6,337 bases of DNA. Origin: Pseudomonadota bacterium. Lineage in GTDB: Bacteria; Pseudomonadota; Gammaproteobacteria; Acidithiobacillales; Acidithiobacillaceae. Below the pieces are notes generated by a model that had not been told where the DNA came from, made no database searches, and saw only the letters and a program-made list of their open reading frames with translations. The translations under genes were made by a program, and so were the position numbers. Every line of letters starts with the position of its first letter. Position 1 is the first letter of the stretch. The stretch covers positions 1 through 6,337 of the forward strand of contig JAKAVW010000177.1 of assembly GCA_021827445.1 (NCBI GenBank). Reading direction: 5' to 3'. Positions 1 to 5,831 of this stretch are shown here, piece by piece.

Positions 1-45
1 GGGGTGGAAATCGGTGTGCACCCCATCGAGGCGGCGGTGTTCTGA
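1..45 (+). CDS. C-terminal tail of an unidentified upstream gene (partial)
   Basis: The frame is open from the first base and ends in TGA at 43-45, giving the tail GVEIGVHPIEAAVF. The stop shares base 45 with the deformylase ATG (TGATG), the usual layout of translationally coupled genes in one operon. Fourteen residues are too few to name a family, and the tail does not resemble one I recognise. The claim that it is coding rests on the stop/start overlap and on the absence of any better leader for the next gene. Confidence 0.55.
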   Translation, partial: GVEIGVHPIEAAVF

Positions 46-548
46 TGGCGGTGCTTTCCATTCTGACCTATCCGGACCCCAGGCTGCAGCGCAAAGCCGA
101 GCCGGTCAGCGTATTTGACGAGGATCTGCACCATTTTGTCGATGATCTGACGGAGACCATGTATGCCGGTCCGGGGGGCGTGGGTATCGCGGCGCCGCAG
201 GTGGACCGTCCACAGCGTATCGTGATTGTCGATGTGCGTCCCAAACTGGGGGACGACTGCCACGGGCGCATGGTATTGATCAATCCCGAGCTGGCGGCGT
301 GGGAGGGCATGGCGGTGGGCCGCGAGGGCTGCATGTCGGTGCCGGACTTTACCGGCAATGTCATCCGCGCCGAACGCATACAGGTGCAGGCGCAGGATGT
401 CTCGGGACGAGAGCGGAGTTATGAGTGTGCAGGCTTCGAGGCCCGTGCCGTCCAGCATGAAATGGATCACCTCGACGGTCTTCTTTTTCTGGACCGGTTG
501 GTCTCGCGGAAGATTGATCTGTTCCGGCGGAAGAATTATAAGAAGTAG
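45..548 (+). CDS. def: Peptide deformylase
   Basis: This cytoplasmic metalloenzyme removes the formyl group from the N-terminal methionine of new proteins. All three family motifs are present in the 167 residues: motif I GVGIAAPQ (45-52), motif II EGCMS (94-98, with Met where Leu is usual) and motif III QHEMDH (137-142). C96, H138 and H142 are the expected metal ligands (Fe2+ in the classic enzyme) and E139 the catalytic base. The length is normal for bacterial Def. The ATG at 45 overlaps the previous stop; GAGG at 28-31 is a distant, weak ribosome binding site, so coupling to the upstream gene is likely. The formyltransferase gene fmt, which often follows def, is absent here: a gap of about 540 bases comes next. 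This may therefore be a second or relocated def copy, which the window cannot settle. Confidence 0.95.
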   Translation: MAVLSILTYPDPRLQRKAEPVSVFDEDLHHFVDDLTETMYAGPGGVGIAAPQVDRPQRIVIVDVRPKLGDDCHGRMVLINPELAAWEGMAVGREGCMSVPDFTGNVIRAERIQVQAQDVSGRERSYECAGFEARAVQHEMDHLDGLLFLDRLVSRKIDLFRRKNYKK

Positions 549-593
549 GCCGGCGTCGCTGATGGAACTATAGGCATCCCAGAAACTCAATGA

Positions 594-609
594 GCCCGTC
601 CAGACGGGC
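594..609 (+). terminator. Inverted repeat downstream of def, possible weak terminator
   Basis: GCCCGTC at 594-600 and GACGGGC at 603-609 form a perfect 7+7 inverted repeat around CA. In RNA it would fold as a 6-bp GC-rich stem with a CCAG loop. The T-rich tract (TTTTT at 636-640 and 643-647) lies about 25 bases further on rather than directly after the stem, so this is not a canonical Rho-independent terminator. Its place just after def is the main reason to list it. Confidence 0.25.
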
Positions 610-1050
610 GAATATAAGCTCAGACCCCGCCTCTCTTTTTAGTTTTTCGACCATGATCATGCACATATCCCCGGTTTATATGCGGCGTGCCGCAGTTTGG
701 GCGGGATGAATCTCCATGGCCAGGATGGGCAAGATCTCCTCCAAATACCTTCGCTTTTTCCGCGGAGCAATCTGTATTCTCCTCAAGGTGCCTCCACGCA
801 CTTCAGAGCGTTGCATTTTTTGAAACCATGTAGCGCAAAAAAAGAACTTTATCGAATCTAAGGTTATGCGCATCATGGGATGGAAGATGCTTTCGGACTG
901 ATTTGATTGACCGCACTATTGTGGTGCAAAGCTGCATTGCCTGCACCAAAGAAGGGACCGTCGTTCTGTTATGTTTTTGTAACTCTATGATTTTAATAAA
1001 AGGTGCTGCCAACAAGTATCAATGGCATGCTTTCTGCTCAGTCTATGCTT

Positions 1051-1069
1051 GGTAATTTTGTTAATCACC
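1051..1069 (+). promoter_or_regulatory. Fur-box-like 19-bp palindrome upstream of exbB
   Basis: GGTAATTTTGTTAATCACC is an imperfect palindrome centred on base 1060, with outer arms GGTaATT and AATcACC. It has the length of the classical Fur box and matches the consensus GATAATGATAATCATTATC at 11 of 19 positions by my alignment. It ends 16 bases before the exbB ATG, where a bound repressor could block transcription or clearance. TonB-ExbB-ExbD genes are commonly repressed by Fur with iron, which supports the reading, but the match is only moderate and no promoter was assigned with confidence. Confidence 0.4.
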
Positions 1070-1085
1070 TTGTGCTGGAGTTTAT

Positions 1086-1790
1086 ATGATCTCGTTCAGT
1101 TATCTTGTGCATCTTGCCAATTATTCGGATGGCGTTCTTTACTTGTTGATGATTCTTTTCGTGGTTGAGCTCGCCGTGATTTTCGATCGGGGCTGGTATC
1201 TGCGTAACGCCATCAGCAAAGGTAAGAAAATCCTTTGGGGAATATCCGCTCGCGGCAAGTTGCGGCGCCATGATCTGGAAGATCTGGTGGTTTTGTCCAA
1301 GGGGCTCCCCGAAGAGTCTCTGCTGGGCGTGGCGCTCCGGCATTTCAATTTGATTCATCATTACGGTAGCGCTCGTGGCGAAGCCTTCGCGAACCGTTTG
1401 GATGAAGCTATTTTCCTGACGACGCCCAGTCTGGATAAGCGCCTTTGGATTTTGGACACCATCGTCACTCTGGCGCCCCTGCTGGGCCTGTTCGGAACTA
1501 TTCTCGGCATGTTCCACGCGTTCTCCATCCTCGCGGTGCCTGGTCATAATCCCACTTCTGTTACTGGCGGTGTTGCGGATGCGCTGATTGCCACCGCGTC
1601 TGGACTCTTTATTGCCATGATCGGCTTACTGAGTTTTAACGCATTCAACAACGCTATCGAGAAAACCATTTTCCAGCTCGAGTCGTTGAAAGTGGTACTT
1701 ATGAACCGTTTGGATGGGGCGCCCGTGGTGTTAGAGGAGACGGCAGTCAATGTTCCATCGTCAGCCACGGCATCCAAAGTGACCGCATGA
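1086..1790 (+). CDS. exbB: ExbB, MotA/TolQ/ExbB-family proton channel subunit
   Basis: This inner-membrane protein is the pentameric scaffold of the TonB energy-transducing complex and, with ExbD, uses the proton gradient to energise TonB. The 234 residues show the family plan: an N-terminal membrane segment (about 13-33), a cytoplasmic domain (about 38-118), then two segments (about 121-147 and 163-187). The second segment carries APLLGLFGTILGMFHAF (130-146) and the third ADALIATASGL (164-174), both signatures of the family. T138 and T170 fall where E. coli ExbB has T148 and T181. At the place of E. coli E176 there is Asp (D165). GGAG at 1077-1080 lies 5 bases before the ATG, supporting this start. 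exbD and tonB follow, which favours ExbB over TolQ; no tolR, tolA or tolB is seen. Family assignment is firm; substrate-specific role is unknown. Confidence 0.9.
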   Translation: MISFSYLVHLANYSDGVLYLLMILFVVELAVIFDRGWYLRNAISKGKKILWGISARGKLRRHDLEDLVVLSKGLPEESLLGVALRHFNLIHHYGSARGEAFANRLDEAIFLTTPSLDKRLWILDTIVTLAPLLGLFGTILGMFHAFSILAVPGHNPTSVTGGVADALIATASGLFIAMIGLLSFNAFNNAIEKTIFQLESLKVVLMNRLDGAPVVLEETAVNVPSSATASKVTA

Positions 1791-1810
1791 TGTTTTGGAA
1801 TGTTTTTTCA

Positions 1811-1832
1811 CTTTGCCAGGCAAAGTAAGGAG
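1811..1832 (+). promoter_or_regulatory. Hairpin plus strong ribosome binding site before exbD
   Basis: CTTTGCCAGGCAAAG (1811-1825) is a perfect inverted repeat that folds as a 6-bp stem with a CAG loop. It is followed directly by TAAGGAG (1826-1832), a near-perfect Shine-Dalgarno sequence 6 bases before the exbD ATG. A run of six T lies before the hairpin (1803-1808), not after it, so it is not a terminator for exbB. It could act as an mRNA processing or stability element, or modulate ribosome access, giving ExbD a different expression level from ExbB. The structure is seen; the role is inferred. Confidence 0.45.
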
Positions 1833-1838
1833 TAAAGA

Positions 1839-2237
1839 ATGTTGCCCCAACGCCGACCCCGCAAAAAAGGGCGTGTCGAAATTATTCCGATGATTGACGT
1901 TATGCTGTTTCTGCTAATTTTTTTCATCATGATGACTTTGCAGATGATTACGGATAAGGGATTAAAGCTGGACTTGCCCACTTCCAGCGAAACCAAAGTG
2001 TTGCCGCATCCGCATTTTGTGCTCAATATCGTGAAGGATGGCGGTGTTGTGGTGAAGGGCAAAAAAATGAGTCTGGATCAACTGCAGAGTTTCCTCGCGG
2101 GCGATGGCGATGCTAAACACACACAGGTGACGATCGCAGCCGATAAAATGGTTCCTTTCAAGGATTTTGTGCAGGTGATGGATGCTTGTCAAAAAGCGGG
2201 TGTAACCAGCATTGGTATTGCGGCGAAGCCCGCATGA
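1839..2237 (+). CDS. exbD: ExbD, biopolymer transport protein of the TonB complex
   Basis: ExbD sits inside the ExbB pentamer and carries the aspartate thought to relay protons. The 132 residues fit the ExbD/TolR family: a short basic cytoplasmic N-terminus (RRPRKKGR, 5-12), one membrane segment (about 18-38) beginning with the signature EIIPMIDVMLFLLIFF (14-29), and a periplasmic domain (about 45-130). D20 is the conserved transmembrane aspartate, equivalent to D25 of E. coli ExbD. The start is fixed by TAAGGAG six bases upstream. It lies 48 bases after exbB and 90 before tonB. TolR is the alternative name for this family, but the tonB-type gene next door and the absence of other tol genes favour ExbD. 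Confidence 0.9.
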   Translation: MLPQRRPRKKGRVEIIPMIDVMLFLLIFFIMMTLQMITDKGLKLDLPTSSETKVLPHPHFVLNIVKDGGVVVKGKKMSLDQLQSFLAGDGDAKHTQVTIAADKMVPFKDFVQVMDACQKAGVTSIGIAAKPA

Positions 2238-2347
2238 GTATTCGTGTCTGTGCTCTGGGCGACGTGAGCGGATACCAAACGTACAGTTGGCGAGTGAGAC
2301 AGTATTCGAGAATGGGAATAGATTTATATGACTACCACGATGCCTAG
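2234..2347 (+). CDS. Possible 37-residue ORF bridging exbD and tonB
   Basis: An ATG at 2234 overlaps the exbD stop as ATGA and opens a frame of 37 codons ending in TAG at 2345-2347, inside the tonB coding start. It fills the whole 90-base gap and would couple exbD translation to tonB, whose ATG (2328) lies 20 bases before this stop. The peptide starts MSIRVCALGD and ends LYDYHDA; it has no signal peptide, membrane segment or motif that I recognise. No good ribosome binding site precedes it, though ATGA overlaps can work by termination-reinitiation. It may be a coupling leader or simply chance; I lean slightly to chance. Confidence 0.25.
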   Translation: MSIRVCALGDVSGYQTYSWRVRQYSRMGIDLYDYHDA

Positions 2348-3074
2348 GATTGCGAATAATGCACTCATGCCGGAGCCGAAGGAACGCCATTTCAAGTATG
2401 CCGTGGGCGGTGCCGTGGCGGTTGAGGTTCTGCTCGTGCTCGGCTTGATCTGGTATGGACACAGCACGCCTCCGGTAAAGGCCGTTAAGCCCAAGGAGCA
2501 CGTCATTGCGGTACAAATGGTGACTTTGCCGCAACCACCGCCGAAGGTGGTACCCAAGCCTTTACCGAAACCGGTTCCTCCCAAACCGGTGGTGCATCAT
2601 GTGACGCCGCCACCGCCCCGTCCGCACCCGAAGGTGGTGATTCCGCCGAAACCGGCGCCAACGCCACCCGCGCCGCCGGTAAAGACGGTTACTCCACCGA
2701 AGCCAGTGCCAATGCCGGCTCCTAAGCCGGTGGTGACTCCGCCGCCTGCGCCACCGCCGATGTCGGCTCAGCAGACGGCGTCATTGATGGGGCGTTATGT
2801 TGGTATGGTACGGCCGATAATTCAGCAGAGCCTGCGTGTTCCCGCTGAGTTGCGGGCGATGGGGCTGAGTGGCAAAGCGACTGTGGAGTTCGAAATTTCT
2901 CCCTCGGGTCAATTGCTTTGGGCGAAAATCATCAAGCCGAGTCCTTTAGGCGCGGTAAATCGTGCGGCACTTGCCGCGATTAAAAAGGGTGGCTTTCCAC
3001 CATTTTTGAAAAAGATGCCTAAACAGAATACGGTTTTTCAAATTGATGTCAAAGTAGGCGCCGGATCAAATTAG
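2328..3074 (+). CDS. tonB: TonB, energy transducer to outer-membrane receptors
   Basis: TonB spans the periplasm and passes energy from ExbB-ExbD to outer-membrane receptors. The 248 residues show a cytoplasmic N-terminus (1-23), one membrane anchor (about 24-43), a proline-rich spacer (about 68-144, with roughly half its residues proline in PKP and PPP runs), and a C-terminal TonB domain (about 150-243) with the pattern GKATVEFEISPSG (182-194), NRAALAAIKKGGFPPF (211-226). Oddities: no His in the anchor where E. coli TonB has H20, a Glu (E33) inside it, and no Asp or Glu at all from 58 to 173. GGGA at 2314-2317 is a distant weak ribosome binding site; ATG at 2340 is an alternative start costing four residues. 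Its place after exbB-exbD makes TonB more likely than TolA. Confidence 0.88.
   Translation: MTTTMPRIANNALMPEPKERHFKYAVGGAVAVEVLLVLGLIWYGHSTPPVKAVKPKEHVIAVQMVTLPQPPPKVVPKPLPKPVPPKPVVHHVTPPPPRPHPKVVIPPKPAPTPPAPPVKTVTPPKPVPMPAPKPVVTPPPAPPPMSAQQTASLMGRYVGMVRPIIQQSLRVPAELRAMGLSGKATVEFEISPSGQLLWAKIIKPSPLGAVNRAALAAIKKGGFPPFLKKMPKQNTVFQIDVKVGAGSN
2523..2759 (+). repeat. Proline-codon-rich low-complexity tract within tonB
   Basis: This stretch encodes the TonB periplasmic spacer. It is dense in CCG/CCA/CCT proline codons mixed with AAG/AAA lysine and GTG/GTT valine codons, giving irregular PKP, PPKPV and PPPAPPP units. The units are degenerate and do not form an exact tandem repeat. Such tracts change length by slippage between related strains and break or mislead sequence alignments. 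Only Lys, Arg and His are charged here, unlike E. coli TonB, whose spacer has a Glu-Pro part as well as a Lys-Pro part. Confidence 0.7.
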
Positions 3075-3134
3075 TGCTGTTACGAGTCAGTAGTGCTTCG
3101 ATCCAATGGGTTGTAACACTGAGGGAGAAAGGTG

Positions 3135-4538
3135 ATGGGTGACAGGCATTCAATAAGCGCCACGACAGCAGCGGAGCGCACCAGCTCGGCACCTCATGTC
3201 GCTCTGATCTGGCTCGCCGCGACCATGACCGCTTCCAGCCTGCCGGTCGGGGTCCTCATCGCCCAGTTGTTTCCCTTGGCGCCGTTTCTGTGGGTTGTGC
3301 TGCTGGCGTCCACACTATTTGCCGCCGTGGGCATCCTCAGTATCCCGGGATTCGTGTATGGGATTCCGACCATGGCGGTTTCCGCACGCGTTTTTGGAAA
3401 GCCGGTCAATAAGCTGATTTCTCTAAGTAACTGGTTGTCTCAGTTGGGTTGGCAGGCCGTGGTGTTGGTACTTGTGGTGTATATCCTCCGCAGTGTTTTT
3501 GACAGCTATGGATTGGTACCTGCGAATAGCAGTATTTATTATGCCTTGGTATTGGCTATTCTGGGCAATTTTGTGGTGCCCATTATCGGATATAAGGCCA
3601 TCGTGACGGCGCAGACGGTGGGGGCGTTATTTCTCGCCCTGTTTGCGATAGCCATACTGGTATATCTGCATGGTGGACAAGCGCTTCCGATGCTGTCTGC
3701 CGCCGGCCACTTTGACGGAATTCAAACCCTGGGTGGAATTTCATTGGCGCTCATGGGCGGCGCGTTCTCATGGACGATGTTTGCTTCGGATTATTCGCGG
3801 TATGTGCGGCGTGACACGAGCCTGACCAAAATGGCGCTATGGCCCAGCCTCGGCGGGTTTGCGGGTGGTAGCCTCATCCTCGCATTAGCCATCACGCTGT
3901 ATGTGCATGGCGGTATCCAGGTAGGACCTGCTGGACTCACCATCATGGCGACTGGACTGGGTACTTCGGCACTGTATTTAGGTTTTTGCACGTTTGCGAT
4001 ATTAGGTTTGTTGGCGTCTAATTTTTTGAACTCCTACAGTTCTGCTTTCAGCCTGGCGGTGGTGGTGGGCAAGGATCTGGATCGCAAGAAGGTTACGGTT
4101 CTGGATGCGCTGCTGGCAACACTGGTCGGTATCTACATGCTTTTTGTGGCACCATCATTCTGGGATTCTTTTCAGACTTTTTTGGATTTGCTGATTATCG
4201 TCGCGGCGCCGTGGACCGGTGTGATGATCATGTATGTTTTGTGGGATGTGCTCCCGGAAGCGCGCGGCGGATTGAGCAGGCTGCCACATGGGCGTGCTAA
4301 TGTCTGGGTGCTCGCTATAGGGGTAGCGGTTACCGTGTTGTTCTCGAATAATCCGCTTTGGGAGGGGTATGGAGCGCATTTGTTGCATGGTATAGACATA
4401 TCGCCATTGGCGGGTGTGACTACGACAATCGTTGTTTCGGCATCGTACCGGATTTTGTTTGGTCCCAATACCGCCACTAATGAGCAAGAACGGATGAAAT
4501 CTTTATCCAAAGCGGCTGTTAGTAAGGTTCCAGACTAA
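3135..4538 (+). CDS. NCS1-family nucleobase (purine/cytosine) permease
   Basis: This inner-membrane transporter is predicted to import purine bases or cytosine with protons or sodium. The 467 residues hold about 12 hydrophobic segments from residue 22 to 443, a usual length for NCS1 (CodB/PucI-type) proteins. Family features include the N-terminal region (about 21-80), ASDYSRYVRRDTS (217-229), which fits the conserved D-Y-[ST]-R loop, and DLLIIVAAPWTGVMIMYVLW (351-370). The next gene is a guanine deaminase and the one after an adenine deaminase, so guanine, adenine or hypoxanthine are likelier substrates than cytosine; no cytosine deaminase is seen. A GTG at 3132 could also start, but the ATG at 3135 sits 7 bases after AGGGAG (3122-3127) and is preferred. 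Family sure, substrate inferred; I therefore leave the symbol blank (codB-like). Confidence 0.85.
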   Translation: MGDRHSISATTAAERTSSAPHVALIWLAATMTASSLPVGVLIAQLFPLAPFLWVVLLASTLFAAVGILSIPGFVYGIPTMAVSARVFGKPVNKLISLSNWLSQLGWQAVVLVLVVYILRSVFDSYGLVPANSSIYYALVLAILGNFVVPIIGYKAIVTAQTVGALFLALFAIAILVYLHGGQALPMLSAAGHFDGIQTLGGISLALMGGAFSWTMFASDYSRYVRRDTSLTKMALWPSLGGFAGGSLILALAITLYVHGGIQVGPAGLTIMATGLGTSALYLGFCTFAILGLLASNFLNSYSSAFSLAVVVGKDLDRKKVTVLDALLATLVGIYMLFVAPSFWDSFQTFLDLLIIVAAPWTGVMIMYVLWDVLPEARGGLSRLPHGRANVWVLAIGVAVTVLFSNNPLWEGYGAHLLHGIDISPLAGVTTTIVVSASYRILFGPNTATNEQERMKSLSKAAVSKVPD

Positions 4539-4558
4539 AGCGTCAGTGGATATCGATC

Positions 4559-5785
4559 GTGAAAAAGATATTTAGGGCGTCGATGCTCAATCCGATAGAT
4601 GCGCGTACCTGGGAGTTTTATCAGGACGGCGCACTATGCGTCGATCAGGGCATCATTGTGGGCATGGGTAATTTCAGCACGGTTATTGAGCAGGCGGGGT
4701 CTGATCCGGAAGTCGAAAACTTGGACGGTGTGATCGTTCCGGGTTTCGTGGATGTGCATTTACATTGGGTGCAACACCGGGTCAGGGGACGTTTTTCTGG
4801 CGAACTCCTGACTTGGCTGCAAGAACATATCTGGCCGGAAGAGGCGCGCTACGTGGATACCGATTTGGCCCAGGCTGCGGCGGTTCAATTCTATGCCGAT
4901 TTGTTGCGCGCGGGGACCGTGATGGGCATGAGCTATTCCAGCACTCATGCCGCGGCGACTCAGATAGCTTTGGCATCAATGCGCGGTGATTGGGTGGTTG
5001 GTAATGTGCTCATGGCGCTTCACGCGCCCCACACGTTGACCGATTACAGCCTGCACAATCCTGACGCGCTGCGTGCGTTCATGGGCCAGACGGATAAGGC
5101 GTATTATGCCCTGACCCCCCGCTTTGCGCCTAACCTGACCGCAGAGTCGCTGGCGGCATTGGGACAGATTGCCGCCGAGAGTCGATGTTTGATTCAGACG
5201 CATCTCGCGGAATCGGTCGCGGAGCTGCAATGGGTTAAAGAGCTGTTTCCCGACGCGGCGCACTATACCGAGGTGTATGATCGCGCGGGTCTGCTGACGC
5301 CCCGGACGATATTAGGCCACTGTATTGAAATGCGTGACGAGGAATGGCGCTGCCTTCGGGAGCGCGGCTCCTGGGTCGCGCATTGCCCTACCAGTAATGA
5401 GGCGCTGGGTAATCGGCGCATGCCCTTAGAGCAAGTACGTGCCTATGACATTCCCTTTGCGCTGGCGAGTGATATAGGTGGTGGACCCAGTCATAGCATG
5501 CTGCATGTCATGCAGCGATTTTTGGGAACACATCGGGAAGCGGGCGTTGCTGTCGCGCCTCAGGAGGCCTTGTATCGTTCTACCAAGGCGGGCGCCGAAT
5601 GTATGGGCAGAGGATCGGTCGGCGGCGATTTGACGGTGGGAAAACGGGCCGATTTCGTGCTATTGCCGCAGAAGCCCGCAGCGTCTTCTGTAGAAGACTG
5701 GTTTGAGGAATGCTTAAGTGGTAAGTCGGCCGATCTGGAACAGCGTTCACTGGGAACCTGGCTCAGTGGTGAGCGGGTGGCCTAA
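4559..5785 (+). CDS. guaD: Guanine deaminase (amidohydrolase family)
   Basis: This cytosolic zinc enzyme hydrolyses guanine to xanthine and ammonia. The 408 residues begin with the small N-terminal beta part (1-60), followed by the TIM barrel. Metal and catalytic residues are visible: H67 and H69 in VDVHLHW, Q72, R188 in PRFA, H215 and E218 in THLAES, H254 in GHC, HCPTSN at 275-280, and D305 in SDIGGG. From memory these line up with human guanine deaminase H82, H84, Q87, R213, H240, E243, H279 and D330, the last five with a constant offset of 25, which argues for guanine deaminase over a generic amidohydrolase. It is shorter than most relatives (about 440-450). The GTG start has only weak GTGGA (4546-4550) upstream; ATG at 4583 is possible but would drop a typical first strand. 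It begins 20 bases after the permease, so co-transcription is likely. Confidence 0.87.
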   Translation: MKKIFRASMLNPIDARTWEFYQDGALCVDQGIIVGMGNFSTVIEQAGSDPEVENLDGVIVPGFVDVHLHWVQHRVRGRFSGELLTWLQEHIWPEEARYVDTDLAQAAAVQFYADLLRAGTVMGMSYSSTHAAATQIALASMRGDWVVGNVLMALHAPHTLTDYSLHNPDALRAFMGQTDKAYYALTPRFAPNLTAESLAALGQIAAESRCLIQTHLAESVAELQWVKELFPDAAHYTEVYDRAGLLTPRTILGHCIEMRDEEWRCLRERGSWVAHCPTSNEALGNRRMPLEQVRAYDIPFALASDIGGGPSHSMLHVMQRFLGTHREAGVAVAPQEALYRSTKAGAECMGRGSVGGDLTVGKRADFVLLPQKPAASSVEDWFEECLSGKSADLEQRSLGTWLSGERVA

Positions 5786-5831
5786 GCGGTGTACATGCAT
5801 TGTTTTAAAAACATACGGAGCAACACCTTTT

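Larger units (their letters stand above)
549..1085. other. Long intergenic region with inverted repeats, no convincing gene
   Basis: About 540 bases separate def from exbB. The first part (549-800) is GC-mixed; the second (800-1080) is visibly AT-rich, as expected of promoter DNA. Visible structure includes a 7+7 inverted repeat at 594-609, T-rich DNA at 635-647, the palindrome TGCGGCGTGCCGCA at 681-694, an inverted repeat TGGTGCA/TGCACCA at 922-948, and a Fur-like palindrome at 1051-1069. Short frames exist on the minus strand (676-876 and 568-666, the same frame split by a single stop), but they have no ribosome binding site or family signature that I recognise. TATGAT at 986-991 resembles a -10 box but lacks a good -35 partner, so I do not assign the exbB promoter. 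Confidence 0.6.

Noticed and set aside
681..694. Palindrome TGCGGCGTGCCGCA as a regulatory site
   Set aside because: A single GC-rich palindrome with a 2-base centre, no T-run and no nearby promoter; too little to assign a role.
1065..1547. 160-codon minus-strand frame opposite exbB
   Set aside because: It is a shadow of exbB; the + strand frame has clear family motifs and a ribosome binding site.
1962..2534. 190-codon minus-strand frame across exbD and tonB
   Set aside because: It is antisense to two well-recognised genes, has no family resemblance, and owes its length to their codon composition.
3075..3134. Riboswitch or terminator before the permease gene
   Set aside because: Only 60 bases are available, too short for a purine riboswitch; the only pairing seen (GTTAC 3079-3083 with GTAAC 3113-3117) is weak and has no T-run.
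4155..4510. Two overlapping minus-strand frames of about 110 codons opposite the permease 3' end
   Set aside because: They are antisense to conserved permease segments, with no motif or ribosome binding site.
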